43,358 bases of DNA from Acetobacterium bakii (GCF_001263355.1 NZ_LGYO01000052.1:1-43358), one strand, 5' to 3'; shown: positions 26,505-34,352, numbered from the stretch's first letter. Made by a program: numbers and translations. Notes: generated from the sequence alone by a model not told the origin.

Positions 26505-26543
26505 TGCATTCACTCCTTTCATAATAAGTTGACTCCTGTCTTT

Positions 26544-26572
26544 ATTATATAGGTAGAACTCTACCTTGTCAA
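26544..26572 (-). promoter_or_regulatory. Consensus promoter of marR with operator filling the spacer
   Basis: On the minus strand: TTGACA (26567-26572), exactly 17 bases, TATAAT (26544-26549), a perfect sigma70 consensus. The spacer is the palindrome AGGTAGAGTTCTACCT plus one base, matching the box at the MATE promoter. A bound dimer would cover the promoter. Confidence 0.92.
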
Positions 26573-26595
26573 TGTTAAATTTTAAATATTTTTCT

Positions 26596-27243
26596 TCAAT
26601 TTAAAATTAGCAAAAATATTGATGGATCCATATAGAACCCTTTTTCACCGTTAATATAATTAATGGCGACATTTTTTTGTTCTTCATCAATAAAACCTGA
26701 ATGATTCATTTTAGCAGGAATAAATATATTATTTTTAACATATTGGTGAAAATTCATTCCCGAAACCATTTCAATGATCAAGCCAAGAATAAGATAATTA
26801 GTGATATTGTACGCCCATTTTTCACCAACAGGGAATTTCAATTGATAACCTTTTACAATTTGCAGTATTTCTTGGGGGGTGTGATGTTCGCCCCATTTTA
26901 TTTGTTTTCTTAGCATAAAGTAGTTCGGTGTCCCAGAAGTATGCGTTAGCAGATGATGAATTGTAATGCCGTGACCCTGGTAGACGTCGGGAAGATAATC
27001 GTCAATATGCTGTTGTGTTGAAAGTATCCCCTTTTCTGATAACTGCATAATACATAAGGCCGTTATTGCCTTTGTCATCGAGCCAATCATGAATTTTGTT
27101 TGAGGTGTATTTTTTATTCCTTTTTCCTTATTTGAATATCCATATGATTCATTAAATATAATTTCATTATTTTTTGATAACAAGACATTGCCACTAAATT
27201 TTTTTTGTTTTTTAAAGTATTCATTTAAATTAATATTCATCAT
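26596..27243 (-). pseudogene. Serine hydrolase (beta-lactamase class C-like), 3'-truncated
   Basis: About 215 aa starting at MMNINLNEYF after GAGG. Motif 1 SMTK (in FMIGSMTKAITALCIMQLS) and the HLLTHTSGTPNYF segment are intact; motif 2 is YNI in KWAYNITNYLILG (usually YSN). The protein ends after FYMDPSIFLLILN, about 120 residues before a normal end, so motif 3 (HTG/KTG region) is missing. It is likely inactive. The 5'-truncated fragment at 3484-4140 is a C-terminal part of the same broad family but not evidently the missing half of this gene. Confidence 0.75.
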
Positions 27244-27485
27244 TGACATCCTCTAATAACTTGCCCATATTTCATATAACCCCGATTAACCGGTTCGCTT
27301 TATTTTACTATTATGACGGTATTTAATTTACAACAGAATCGTGTCATTATTTAAATATTTATCATCGCCTCATTCTTTGATGTAAGCTTGTTAGGATCGT
27401 TTCGTTTGTCACAGGTTGCGAAAGGCCTTCTGGCAATGACGATCAAAACGACCCGATGTTAATCTTATTACTTCTTCTCTTTAAA

Positions 27486-28430
27486 TCAGTTGTCCTTAAC
27501 CGCAATGATCTCATTGATGAAGTCGATCATGCCGTCTTCGACCTCGTCGCGAATATCCCGATAATTGTGGATTTCATGACGATACCCGGAATAAAGCTTG
27601 GTTTTGACCTGATTTCCGGTTTCCGCCAGCCAGCTTGAAACCGCATAGACACCTTCTCCGTAAAGGCCCACTGGATCCTGATCGCCGGCAATATTATAAA
27701 CCGGAATCACCGCTGGAACTTTCTCGGCCCACTGGGTACCGATAATGCTATCAATCATCATGATAAAATCGTAGGTTGAACGAATATTCGGCGGGCTGGT
27801 GAAATTGTTGAAGGGATCATTGGCATGATCAGCGACGATATCCGGATCGCCAGATATCCAATCATTGGGAGTCAGGGGATTAGTGATGCGGTTCGTCATC
27901 CATTCAAAAAGCACCCCTAGATAACTGGGATCGATTTCTTCACCTTTGCCCTCGTCGATACACTTTTGCAGTGCCGCAGTCAGCTCCCCAGTCTTTGGAA
28001 AAACCGACGAGGTTCCGCAGATCAGCAACCCGTCCATGCCCTCACCATAGGCGGCGGCATAGGATCGGGCAATCATCGAGCCCATGCTGTGACCGTACAT
28101 AAAATAAGGCAACTCCGGATATTCGGCCTGAACCAATTGGCGCAGGCTGTGTTCATCTTCGGCCATCGTCATGTAACCTTTATCTCCCCAGTCACTCCAA
28201 TTTCCCGATTCAGCGGCGGTTTTGCCATGTCCGACATGATCATCGGCCGCAACCACAAACCCGGCCTCGTTGAGCTTCAGAATCATATGGAGATAACGTC
28301 GCGAATGTTCACCAAAACCGTGGACAATCTGGACAATTCCCCGGGGTTTGCGAATCGGCTTGTATATCCAAGCCTGGATTGTATCCTGTTCGTTAAATGA
28401 TCTGAAACTTCTTTCTTCAAATGCCATCAT
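27486..28430 (-). CDS. Alpha/beta hydrolase, monoacylglycerol lipase-like
   Basis: 314 aa, start after AGGAGG (either of two adjacent ATGs). It has the serine hydrolase_4 layout: PRGIVQIVHGFGEHSRRYL (oxyanion HGFGEH), the nucleophile elbow YGHSMGSMIARSYA, an acid in VYNIAGDQDPVGLYG, and the histidine in LYSGYRHEIHNY. The cap region between is about 90 residues, rich in aromatic and acidic residues. It would hydrolyse a lipid ester such as monoacylglycerol or lysophospholipid in the cytoplasm. Single-gene unit; a cluster of dispersed repeats follows its upstream side. Confidence 0.92.
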   Translation of the reverse strand: MMAFEERSFRSFNEQDTIQAWIYKPIRKPRGIVQIVHGFGEHSRRYLHMILKLNEAGFVVAADDHVGHGKTAAESGNWSDWGDKGYMTMAEDEHSLRQLVQAEYPELPYFMYGHSMGSMIARSYAAAYGEGMDGLLICGTSSVFPKTGELTAALQKCIDEGKGEEIDPSYLGVLFEWMTNRITNPLTPNDWISGDPDIVADHANDPFNNFTSPPNIRSTYDFIMMIDSIIGTQWAEKVPAVIPVYNIAGDQDPVGLYGEGVYAVSSWLAETGNQVKTKLYSGYRHEIHNYRDIRDEVEDGMIDFINEIIAVKDN

Positions 28431-28460
28431 AATCCTCCTGTAAATTTATTATCAGGTTGT

Positions 28461-28558
28461 TAACCAACCGGACGATCTTAAATTAAGTGTAGCCTGGCAG
28501 CGAGGCTACTTTTTGCAATTTCCCGCAGCGCTTAGTAAGTTAAGTGTGCCTGGCACCG
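28461..28558 (+). repeat. Double dispersed repeat
   Basis: TAACCAACCGGACGATCTTA leads into AATTAAGTGTAGCCTGGCAG (28461-28502); this 42-base form recurs at 33744-33785. A second core AGTAAGTTAAGTGTGCCTGG with CACCG follows at 28534-28558, preceded by TTTCCCGCAGCGCTTAGT as at 34187. Confidence 0.85.
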
Positions 28559-28579
28559 AAAGTGGTATCACTATATTGA

Positions 28580-29035
28580 TTAGCGGGTTCCCCAGTTCTG
28601 GAGTTCCACAATATTGCCTTCAGGATCCGTGGCATAAACGAAGGTTGCCACCACGTTGCCTGGATAATCGGCCACAATCCGTTCTCCAATCTGGCCACCG
28701 CCGGCAGCCAGTAATGCGTTGAGTACAGCATCTACATCATCCACTTCAAAGGCAATATGCCCGAAGCCAGTCCGATTAATCTGAGGTATTCCCCCGTCGA
28801 CCCAATCGTCATAGGAAAAAATCTCCAGTGTGGGCAGCTTGTCTTCATAGCCCGGTAATCGGAGATGTTCCCCACGCACATGTGCCCCCTTAAGACCAGT
28901 CAGCCGATTAATCCAGTCTCCCTGCATATCCCTCTCCGGAGGAACCGGTACACATCCAAAAACCTCCTGATAGAATTGGGAGAGCCTTTTCCAATCTTTG
29001 GCGATGATGTTGGTGTGAGTAAATTTGCACTTCAT
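28580..29035 (-). CDS. VOC/glyoxalase family protein
   Basis: 151 aa, ATG after GAAGGAAAAACC. One VOC fold with metal-ligand positions H in FTHTNIIAKDWKRLSQFYQEVFG, the central LEIFSYDDW, H in GFGHIAFEVDDVDAVLNALL and E in YATDPEGNIVELQNW. It is longer than the duplicated VOC protein and not closely related to it; the fold is found in glyoxalase I, dioxygenases and bleomycin/fosfomycin resistance proteins. Substrate unknown. It has a dispersed repeat on its 3' side. Confidence 0.92.
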   Translation of the reverse strand: MKCKFTHTNIIAKDWKRLSQFYQEVFGCVPVPPERDMQGDWINRLTGLKGAHVRGEHLRLPGYEDKLPTLEIFSYDDWVDGGIPQINRTGFGHIAFEVDDVDAVLNALLAAGGGQIGERIVADYPGNVVATFVYATDPEGNIVELQNWGTR

Positions 29036-29076
29036 GGTTTTTCCTTCTTTCTTGTAAATTGATAACTTTCTCCCTT

Positions 29077-29124
29077 GGTTATCTCAATAAGTAAGTTGAA
29101 TAATAAGAGGCAGACACCGGTCAC
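29077..29124 (+). repeat. Dispersed repeat, GGCAGACACCGGTCAC variant
   Basis: GGTTATCTCAATAAGTAAGT through GAGGCAGACACCGGTCAC. Matches the next copy at 29678-29727 from GTTATCTCAATAAGT to CACCGGTCAC; the two flank the NUDIX gene as direct repeats. Confidence 0.85.
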
Positions 29125-29152
29125 TCTATAATCTGCACAACAAATTGTCAGA

Positions 29153-29629
29153 TTATTCTTTTGTTATGAAATGTTCTGTATAATCATTTATATCATATAT
29201 TTTTTCTTTTAGAAATGAAGGGTATATTGTCAATGGCTTGAGCTCATCCAAAGGAACCCATCCCAATACAACATTACAATTATCTTTTTGGGAAGCAAAC
29301 TCGCCATTATCCGGAATATCCGTTTTGTCCCGTAAGCTTATCAAATAATAAAATGCAATTGTATTTGTCAGCCTTTTGTCCCATTCCCAAAAACATTCTT
29401 CCACCCAGATCAGTCTTTCGCAGATAATATCCGCCCCGGTCTCTTCTCGATATTCTCTAATCACTGCTTCAATCGAAGATTCACCGATTTTGACATGTCC
29501 TCCTGGTAAAGCATATTCCAAACCATCCTTGTCACGTTGCACCAGAATTTTATTGTTTCTTATTAATACACCAACACTTCTAAAGTTACAGATGTAATTT
29601 TCGTTCCTAAATAACCAGTCCGCTTGCAT
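29153..29629 (-). CDS. NUDIX hydrolase
   Basis: 158 aa, ATG after AAGGAGG. The Nudix box is complete: GGHVKIGESSIEAVIREYREETGADI (GX5EX7REUXEEXGU). The N-terminal FRSVGVLIRNNKILVQRDKDGLEYALPGG and C-terminal VVLGWVPLDELKPLTIYPSFLKEKI are family-like. It hydrolyses a nucleoside diphosphate linked to another moiety; MutT-like or nucleotide-sugar types cannot be separated here. It is bracketed by two direct copies of the same dispersed repeat (29077 and 29678), which looks like a discrete cassette. Confidence 0.94.
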   Translation of the reverse strand: MQADWLFRNENYICNFRSVGVLIRNNKILVQRDKDGLEYALPGGHVKIGESSIEAVIREYREETGADIICERLIWVEECFWEWDKRLTNTIAFYYLISLRDKTDIPDNGEFASQKDNCNVVLGWVPLDELKPLTIYPSFLKEKIYDINDYTEHFITKE

Positions 29630-29677
29630 CGTTTTTACCTCCTTGCATCTTAGTTACACGTTAATGTAAATGTCCGA

Positions 29678-29727
29678 GTTATCTCAATAAGTTAAGTGAA
29701 ATAAGTTAAGGGGCAGGCACCGGTCAC
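29678..29727 (+). repeat. Dispersed repeat, GGCAGGCACCGGTCAC variant
   Basis: GTTATCTCAATAAGTTAAGT, then GAAATAAGTTAAGGGGCAGG and CACCGGTCAC. It carries two AATAAGTTAAG units in tandem. Confidence 0.85.
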
Positions 29728-29749
29728 ACATTTTAGTCACCCACCACTT

Positions 29750-30550
29750 CTACCTATTTTTCAAAATGTATTCTTTTAGGGAATCAGGAAAATGTGTAAT
29801 CATGTTGTATGAAAAAGGAACCGCAACCTGATATCGGGCATTCAACCTGCCTTTCATAATGATATCACTGATGGTTTTTGCAGCTTTTTTCGATTCTGCT
29901 AATTTTTGTTTCTTCATATTACTCGCATCTGATTCATAAAAACGTGCATAATATGAATTTGCATCTGATGTCAGAGCATTCGAATTGTTGTCCAACGTCT
30001 TAAAGAAATTTGTATTCATTGGTCCCGGTTCAATAACGGTAACCTGAATATTATTGCTGTGCAATTCTAATCGCAATGCATCACTTAAAGCTTCTACTGC
30101 AAATTTTGATGCACAGTAGGCTCCGTTAATCGGTTGAGTAAATTTCCCCGAAATCGATCCGATGTTTATGATTTTACCGGATTTTTGCTTGCGCATTTCC
30201 GGCACCACTGCCTGAACCATCTGAATGATCCCAAAAACATTCACATCAAACATATCTCTGGCAAGCTTTACGTCGATCTCTTCCAGTGCACCTCTCATTG
30301 AGTAGCCCGCATTATTGACAAGTATATCAATTTTGTGAAATCGTGAAACCACTTCATTTATTGCTTCATGAATCGACTCCTCTTTCGTCACATCCAGGAA
30401 CAGCTTCAACGATGCCGACAAATCCTTTAAGCTGTCAGCATTTCTAGCTGTTGCCACAACCTTATGTCCAGCATTAAATAAAACCTCACAAAGTTCCCGT
30501 CCAATACCGGTCGAACATCCCGTAATCAAAACAACACGTCCATCTTTCAT
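29750..30550 (-). CDS. Short-chain dehydrogenase/reductase
   Basis: 266 aa from MKDGRVVLITG; this ATG follows GGAGGTTGAAAGAA and is preferred to the upstream TTG. Full classical SDR: TGCSTGIG (nucleotide binding), NNAGYSMRGALEEID, the catalytic serine in IINIGSISGKF and YCASK (YxxxK). The C-terminal part suits an oxidoreductase acting on a carbonyl/alcohol with NAD(P). A Crp/Fnr-type regulator gene lies 65 bases upstream on the same strand, a possible operon. The N-terminal SDR piece in the remnant at 639-1044 is a relative, not an exact copy. Confidence 0.94.
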   Translation of the reverse strand: MKDGRVVLITGCSTGIGRELCEVLFNAGHKVVATARNADSLKDLSASLKLFLDVTKEESIHEAINEVVSRFHKIDILVNNAGYSMRGALEEIDVKLARDMFDVNVFGIIQMVQAVVPEMRKQKSGKIINIGSISGKFTQPINGAYCASKFAVEALSDALRLELHSNNIQVTVIEPGPMNTNFFKTLDNNSNALTSDANSYYARFYESDASNMKKQKLAESKKAAKTISDIIMKGRLNARYQVAVPFSYNMITHFPDSLKEYILKNR

Positions 30551-30614
30551 TTCTTTCAACCTCCATTAATAAACTTAGGCATCATCATAAGTCATCTGAA
30601 GCTTATCCGCATTA

Positions 30615-31208
30615 TCATTTGATAAGATTTGATTTTTTTCGTATACGGCTGAGTGACACCGGGGTGATTCCTAAATAGGATGCTAGCTGACACTGTTTGA
30701 GACGCTTTTCCAAATCCGGATATTTTGCAAGAAATTGTTTATAGCGATCGACACTATTTAATAATTTAAAACTGTTTGCGTGTTCCTCTTTTGCAACAAG
30801 GACATTATCAATCATTTTTTTGTAAAATAAAAGCAGCTCATAGTTACCATCTACGATTCTCTCAAAATCTTCAATTTTCATAACCAGAAGCTCACTGTCT
30901 TCCAAAGCCTGAATACAATAGGTCGATTCCTTTTGAGACAGGTAAGCCAAATAAGAAAAGAGCGTTCCACCTTCCGCATAGAAATACTTTGTGATATCAT
31001 TCCCCCTCTTATCGATGTAATAAGATCGAAAAAGACCCTTCATGATAAACCCGATTTCTCTGGATTTCTCACCTTCCTGTAAAAAGAAATGATCTTTTTT
31101 TATTAACTTAAGTATAAAATTATTCTGCAATAGCGCAATGTTATCATCATCTAAAACCATTCCAGTACTTCTCAAAAGTTTCATCCACAAACTATCGGTA
31201 TTTCCCAT
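30615..31208 (-). CDS. Crp/Fnr family transcriptional regulator
   Basis: 197 aa from MGNTDSLWMKLL (ATG after AGGGAG; the ORF may also start 18 bases earlier). A cyclic-nucleotide-binding beta-roll (KDHFFLQEGEKSREIGFIMKGLFRSYYIDKRGNDITKYFYAEG) is followed by a dimer helix and a C-terminal helix-turn-helix (RLKQCQLASYLGITPVSLSRIRKK). The beta-roll lacks the canonical cAMP-binding RE motif, as is usual for this Firmicutes/Bacteroidetes-like subgroup, so the ligand is unknown. It probably regulates the SDR gene just downstream. Confidence 0.9.
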   Translation of the reverse strand: MGNTDSLWMKLLRSTGMVLDDDNIALLQNNFILKLIKKDHFFLQEGEKSREIGFIMKGLFRSYYIDKRGNDITKYFYAEGGTLFSYLAYLSQKESTYCIQALEDSELLVMKIEDFERIVDGNYELLLFYKKMIDNVLVAKEEHANSFKLLNSVDRYKQFLAKYPDLEKRLKQCQLASYLGITPVSLSRIRKKSNLIK

Positions 31209-31323
31209 CGATGTCTCCCTATTCATTTATAGTTGCATTTTTTCTCCTGTGCCTTCGCATAATGTGACAAACGGTGAGCATCAAACGGTATTGGTCGGCT
31301 GCAATTTGTCAAAATTGAAAACC

Positions 31324-31352
31324 AAGTTTAAGTTAATTGTGCCTGGCTACCG
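31324..31352 (+). repeat. Dispersed repeat joined to GNAT paralogue 2
   Basis: AAGTTTAAGTTAATTGTGCC then TGGCTACCG. The repeat and the adjoining GNAT gene end (AGCCTTATTCACGTCCATTT) match 34326-34375 in the same arrangement. Confidence 0.85.
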
Positions 31353-31357
31353 AAGCC

Positions 31358-31792
31358 TTATTCACGTCCATTTATCTGCTCCAGCAAAGTTTTTCTGGGA
31401 TAAAAGCCAAAGCGCTCATAAAAGCTGAAGGCTTTCTCGTTGCCCACTGCTACTGATACGGTTTTAGTATGCGCCCCCATTTCATCCATCCAGGCGATGG
31501 CATTACTTAACAGCTTCTCGCCGAGGCCCAGCCCCCGATAGTCGTCCTGCACATATAAGGATTCCATTTCAGCATCACCGGAAAATCCGACCCGAGAAAT
31601 ACGGTACCCGACATTTTGGGCAGTTTCCTGATCAACCGCAATCTCAATTCGCATTTGGCCATTTTTGGCCTTCTGGAGCAGATTTTTTTTGCGCATTTCA
31701 AAGGTATTCTTTTCATAGTGAGCTTTAAAATTCACAGCGGCGTCACGATGATGCTGGTTCAACGCTTCCCAAAGCACCTGGATGTCATCCAA
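31358..31792 (-). pseudogene. GNAT acetyltransferase, paralogue 2 of 3, 5'-truncated
   Basis: Almost the same protein as 34353-34847 from NESLLDDIQVLWEALNQHH to KTLLEQINGRE, but the first ~15 residues (…TTIIYRSGD) and the start codon are replaced by a dispersed repeat (31809-31852). The frame enters the repeat sequence at TATAATGAATCG, where the only ATG is out of frame; a TTG at 31792 would give a protein missing the first strand. Likely inactive. The repeat on its 3' side is intact. Confidence 0.8.
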
Positions 31793-31808
31793 CAGCGATT
31801 CATTATAT

Positions 31809-31852
31809 GTTAGTGTCAGGCACGGGCATGTAAGTTGAGCCAGGCACCGACA
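31809..31852 (+). repeat. Type 2 plus type 1 dispersed repeat
   Basis: GTTAGTGTCAGGCACGGGCA, then TGTAAGTTGAGCCAGGCACC and GACAG. It replaces the 5' end of the GNAT gene. Confidence 0.8.
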
Positions 31853-31921
31853 GCTTTAGGAGAATCATCAAACTTTCATGCTTTTACAGAAAAGAGAGTT
31901 TTTCGGAGGTTTCTCAGACAC

Positions 31922-32118
31922 AGGTCTCACGCTCGTTGAAATAGACATAGCTCAGCGGCACGGCATAGGGATAATCGTCATCGCCAGAACTGCCTCCACC
32001 CCGTCCAGTTTTTTACCAGTTGCTCCATGTCTGTCGAAGCCATGTGAATGTAAATAATGGCACCACTGCTGGCATCATCTTCTGAAAAAATAGTAATCCG
32101 TCGTTTCCCAATTTTCAT
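31922..32118 (-). pseudogene. Mixed remnant: unknown N-terminal piece plus PNPOx-like piece
   Basis: From ATG at 32118 the frame reads MKIGKRRITIFSEDDASSGA then IIYIHMASTDMEQLVKNW and stops at 31978; this looks like the first strand-loop of a small esterase, weakly. In another frame, overlapping 31990-31922, GGSSGDDDYPYAVPLSYVYF resembles PNPOx-family flavin proteins, and shares DDDYPY with the remnant at 1314-1412. Neither part can give a complete protein. Confidence 0.45.
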
Positions 32119-32125
32119 GATCCTT

Positions 32126-32548
32126 TTAGTCATTTTCTTCATGTCTTAGAGACAACTTGCACTCTTCCGCTAATCGGTCCAAATTGATTTGTTTTTCTAA
32201 AAAAGCTTTTTCCATAACTGCAAACTCTGCTTCGGTACAGTATTCCCAGTAATCCGGAACAAAGCGCGCCGTGTTTACAAAAGCCTGCTTTATTTTTTCA
32301 CAGGGGTAATTCCCGCACTCACCGCAATTTTGAATTTTTCGATTGGCGGTGCAGGCAATAATTTCATGGCGGCACCAATTAGCAAGGGTACACCCCCAAC
32401 ATTTAATCTCATCATTGGACACAACACGGTCCCGAAATCCGATTTTGTACCACAGTTCTGCTGTGGCTTTTAATTCAGCGGCTGTTTTTGGCATAAAGCG
32501 GGGACATACGCTGCAATCATTTCCGCAAGCTGCGATGATTGGTTTCAT
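32126..32548 (-). CDS. DUF3795 cysteine-rich protein
   Basis: 140 aa, ATG after GAAAGAGG. DUF3795 hallmarks: ACGNDCSVCPRF at the N-terminus, IKCWGCTLANWCRHEIIACTANRKIQNCGECGNYPCEKI in the middle. Nine or more cysteines in CxxC pairs suggest zinc or iron-sulphur binding; no function is established for the family. The gene lies downstream, on the minus strand, of the promoter in block C. A dispersed repeat (32610-32632) is on its upstream side. Confidence 0.9.
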   Translation of the reverse strand: MKPIIAACGNDCSVCPRFMPKTAAELKATAELWYKIGFRDRVVSNDEIKCWGCTLANWCRHEIIACTANRKIQNCGECGNYPCEKIKQAFVNTARFVPDYWEYCTEAEFAVMEKAFLEKQINLDRLAEECKLSLRHEEND

Positions 32549-32609
32549 GGTATACCTCTTTCATTCTAATAATGTAGTGATAAAAATTACAAAACAAACG
32601 TGTGTTTAT

Positions 32610-32632
32610 AAATTAAGTGTGCCTGGCACCGC
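32610..32632 (+). repeat. Dispersed repeat, type 1
   Basis: AAATTAAGTGTGCCTGGCAC plus CGC, between DUF3795 and repeat block C. Confidence 0.8.
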
Positions 32633-32735
32633 TATTTTTGGGAATCCGTTGTGTACCAGTTGGGGCTTTCTATCAGTCGAATCACGTCAGCGCTCAGGTT
32701 AGGTTCATCATTTTCATTGCATCCTCCAGTTTGCT

Positions 32736-32946
32736 TACAGTATTCGATATACCGCTGCTGCATCTTTTTCTTTTAAAACTATACTTTTTATTATACGCCA
32801 ATATTTCAAGATTTCAAAACATTTAATGTGGTAAATATCGCCTTTTTGTTTACAATTAAATAATAAATTTTTTTGACATCATGACAAAAATTCTAATTTT
32901 TTCACTGAAATCACAAATAATAAATCCTAGCTTAATAACTCAGCTC
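32736..32946. repeat. Repeated promoter block, copy C
   Basis: Third copy of the block at 18218 and 23862. Minus-strand TTGAAA (32812-32817), 16 bases, TATAAT (32790-32795). On its right it continues into the ThiC-like tail and VOC copy 2, as copy B does. A short related piece (CAGTATGCTTATAGTATTCG) occurs near 37980. Confidence 0.85.
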
Positions 32947-33087
32947 CCCGAAAATGAAGATAGCTGTACAATGTGCGGAAAATTATGTGCGGTACGGACA
33001 ATGAACTGGTTACTGAATGGTGAAAAGGTAGAATTAAAGGAAAACGATTATAATAAAAGTAATGATTGTAATAAATCAAAAATTTAA
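32947..33087 (+). pseudogene. ThiC/Bza-like C-terminal remnant (copy C)
   Basis: PENEDSCTMCGKLCAVRTMN, then WLLNGEKVELKEND, ending eight bases before the VOC start. Equivalent to 24004-24144 with a few changes. An open frame extends back to ATG at 32881, but the first ~22 codons are block sequence, not ThiC. Confidence 0.7.
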
Positions 33088-33095
33088 GGAGAATA

Positions 33096-33470
33096 ATGAT
33101 GAAATTTTCTTGGGTAACAGTAATGGTTAATAACATGGATGAATCGTTAGCGTTTTACACTGAAATCGTGGGACTTAAATTTAACAGAAGACTTAACGCC
33201 GAAGCAGGGGTCGAACTGGCATTTTTAGGAGAGGGTGAAACAAAGGTAGAATTGATTTGCAACCAGGCCATTGAAAAAGTCAGCATTGGCGAAGATATTT
33301 CCCTGGGTTTTCAAGTTAACAATTTAGACGAAACCATGAAAATGTTTAACGAAAAGGGAATTGCTCTTCACAGCGGTCCTTTTCAGCCTAATCCGCATCT
33401 AAAGTTTTTCTATATCGCCGATCCCAATGGATTGAAAATTCAGTTTATAGAAGTATTGCTGAAACAATAA
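33096..33470 (+). CDS. VOC/glyoxalase family protein (copy 2)
   Basis: 124 aa, nearly identical to 24153-24527; the only amino-acid difference is N for K in MKMFNEKGIA, with a few silent changes. The same AAGGAGAATA start context. It is preceded by the same ThiC-like tail and promoter block, so the whole ~700-base unit is duplicated about 9 kb apart in direct orientation. Followed by a type 2 repeat instead of the MATE gene. Confidence 0.92.
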   Translation: MMKFSWVTVMVNNMDESLAFYTEIVGLKFNRRLNAEAGVELAFLGEGETKVELICNQAIEKVSIGEDISLGFQVNNLDETMKMFNEKGIALHSGPFQPNPHLKFFYIADPNGLKIQFIEVLLKQ

Positions 33471-33524
33471 TTTGAGGTGACCGATAAAACGGAAATCTTT
33501 ACAGGTACTGTTAGCTTGTATATA

Positions 33525-33546
33525 TTGGTGTCAGGTACAGGTATCC
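33525..33546 (+). repeat. Dispersed repeat, type 2
   Basis: TTGGTGTCAGGTACAGGTAT plus CC; close to the copy at 6049-6074. The stretch 33547-33690 holds a hairpin (ACAAAAG … CTTTTGT, 33639-33676) and no gene. Confidence 0.7.
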
Positions 33547-33689
33547 TTCTAGCATTGATGCTCTATCGTGTAGGAAGTCACTCAACGTTGTTTTGATATA
33601 TTACTTAAAATTTTAGTCATTTAAAACTAAATATAATTACAAAAGTCTTCATGGGTTTTCCTGTGAGGGCTTTTGTAATGGAGAAATGA

Positions 33690-33743
33690 GGTGAACGCTA
33701 TACCTAGAAAACCCAAACGTCCTTGCAGGTACCACCAAAGACC
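33690..33743 (+). pseudogene. HNH endonuclease N-terminal remnant
   Basis: After GAAATGAGGTG the plus strand reads NAIPRKPKRPCRY, like the N-terminus of phage HNH endonucleases (MPRKPKRPC…YPGC). The match ends at the sequence AGGTACCACCAAAGACCT, which is also part of a dispersed repeat (AGGTATCACCAAAGACCT at 42187). So the gene was cut by the repeat. The identification is based on about nine residues. Confidence 0.5.
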
Positions 33744-33785
33744 TAACCAACCGGACGATCTTAAATTAAGTGTAGCCTGGCAGCG
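33744..33785 (+). repeat. Dispersed repeat, type 1, CCAACCGGACGATC form
   Basis: Same 42-base form as 28461-28502. It supplies the stop codon of the YjbR-like gene on the minus strand. Confidence 0.85.
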
Positions 33786-34167
33786 GGACTGCTTTCCACA
33801 ATTTCCCGCTGTTTCTTTTTCGTCAGTTTCATAAACACGGTCTGATAAGCCAGTTGGATACAGTCGATCAAAACCGGTTCCGGGACATCGCCGGCAAGCA
33901 GAAGCGAATTCCAATGCTGTTTAATCATATGATAGCCGGGAATAATATCCGGATAACGGGAGCGGAGAATTTCACCATCGCCGATTGGCAGCTTGAGGGT
34001 CAACAGTGAGTCGCCGTTCTTGTTCTCACCGCGCATGGCAAACATCAACTCGCCAATAAAATATCGGACGGCATCCCATTCCGGCTGATAGTCCCGGATT
34101 GTTCCCGGCAGCTCTAAAGCTGTTTGTTCAATCAGCTGATCCCATTTTCACAAGGTTTCATTTACAT
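33761..34167 (-). pseudogene. MmcQ/YjbR family gene with early frameshift
   Basis: The minus strand encodes WDQLIEQTALELPGTIRDYQ, PEWDAVRYFIGELMFAMRGE and on to IPGYHMIKQHWNSLLLAGDVPEPVLIDCIQLAYQTVFMKLTKKKQREI, a typical YjbR/MmcQ (CyaY-like fold) protein of ~110 residues. The ATG after AAGGAGATGTAA (near 34167) is not in this frame: ATGAAACCTTGTGAAAATGG runs to a stop, and a TGA precedes KWDQL, so a small deletion broke the start. The C-terminus runs into the dispersed repeat and ends VESSPAARLHLI with the repeat's stop. Family function unknown (DNA-binding-like). Confidence 0.75.
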
Positions 34168-34188
34168 CTCCTTATTTATCGTTATCTT

Positions 34189-34322
34189 TCCCGCAGCGCT
34201 TAGTAAGTTAAGTTGAGACCGGCACCGTTAGAAGATGGTGCACAAAACCTCAGTCCCATGTGTTAACGGGAAGAATCGTCCCCGATAAGTTAAGTCAATA
34301 AGTTAAGTGTGCCTGGCACTGG
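34189..34322 (+). repeat. 134-base composite repeat, copy 1
   Basis: Matches 43203-43336 over 134 bases with three mismatches and no gap. It contains GTTAAGTTGAGACCGGCACC, an internal hairpin (GCACC…GGTGC), CCCATGTGTTAACGGG, and two tandem AATAAGTTAAGT units leading into GTGTGCCTGGCACTGG. Confidence 0.95.
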
Positions 34323-34326
34323 AGCT

Positions 34327-34347
34327 CTTAAGTGTGCCTGGCCACCG
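34327..34347 (+). repeat. Dispersed repeat joined to GNAT paralogue 3
   Basis: TCTTAAGTGTGCCTGGCCAC plus CG, next to the GNAT stop, as at 31324-31352. Confidence 0.8.
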
Positions 34348-34352
34348 CAGCC

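Noticed and set aside
33479-33595. Small plus-strand frame with a hydrophobic stretch (SLYILVSGTGILLALMLYRVG)
   Set aside because: It runs through a type 2 dispersed repeat, has no clear ribosome site and looks like chance coding of repeat sequence.
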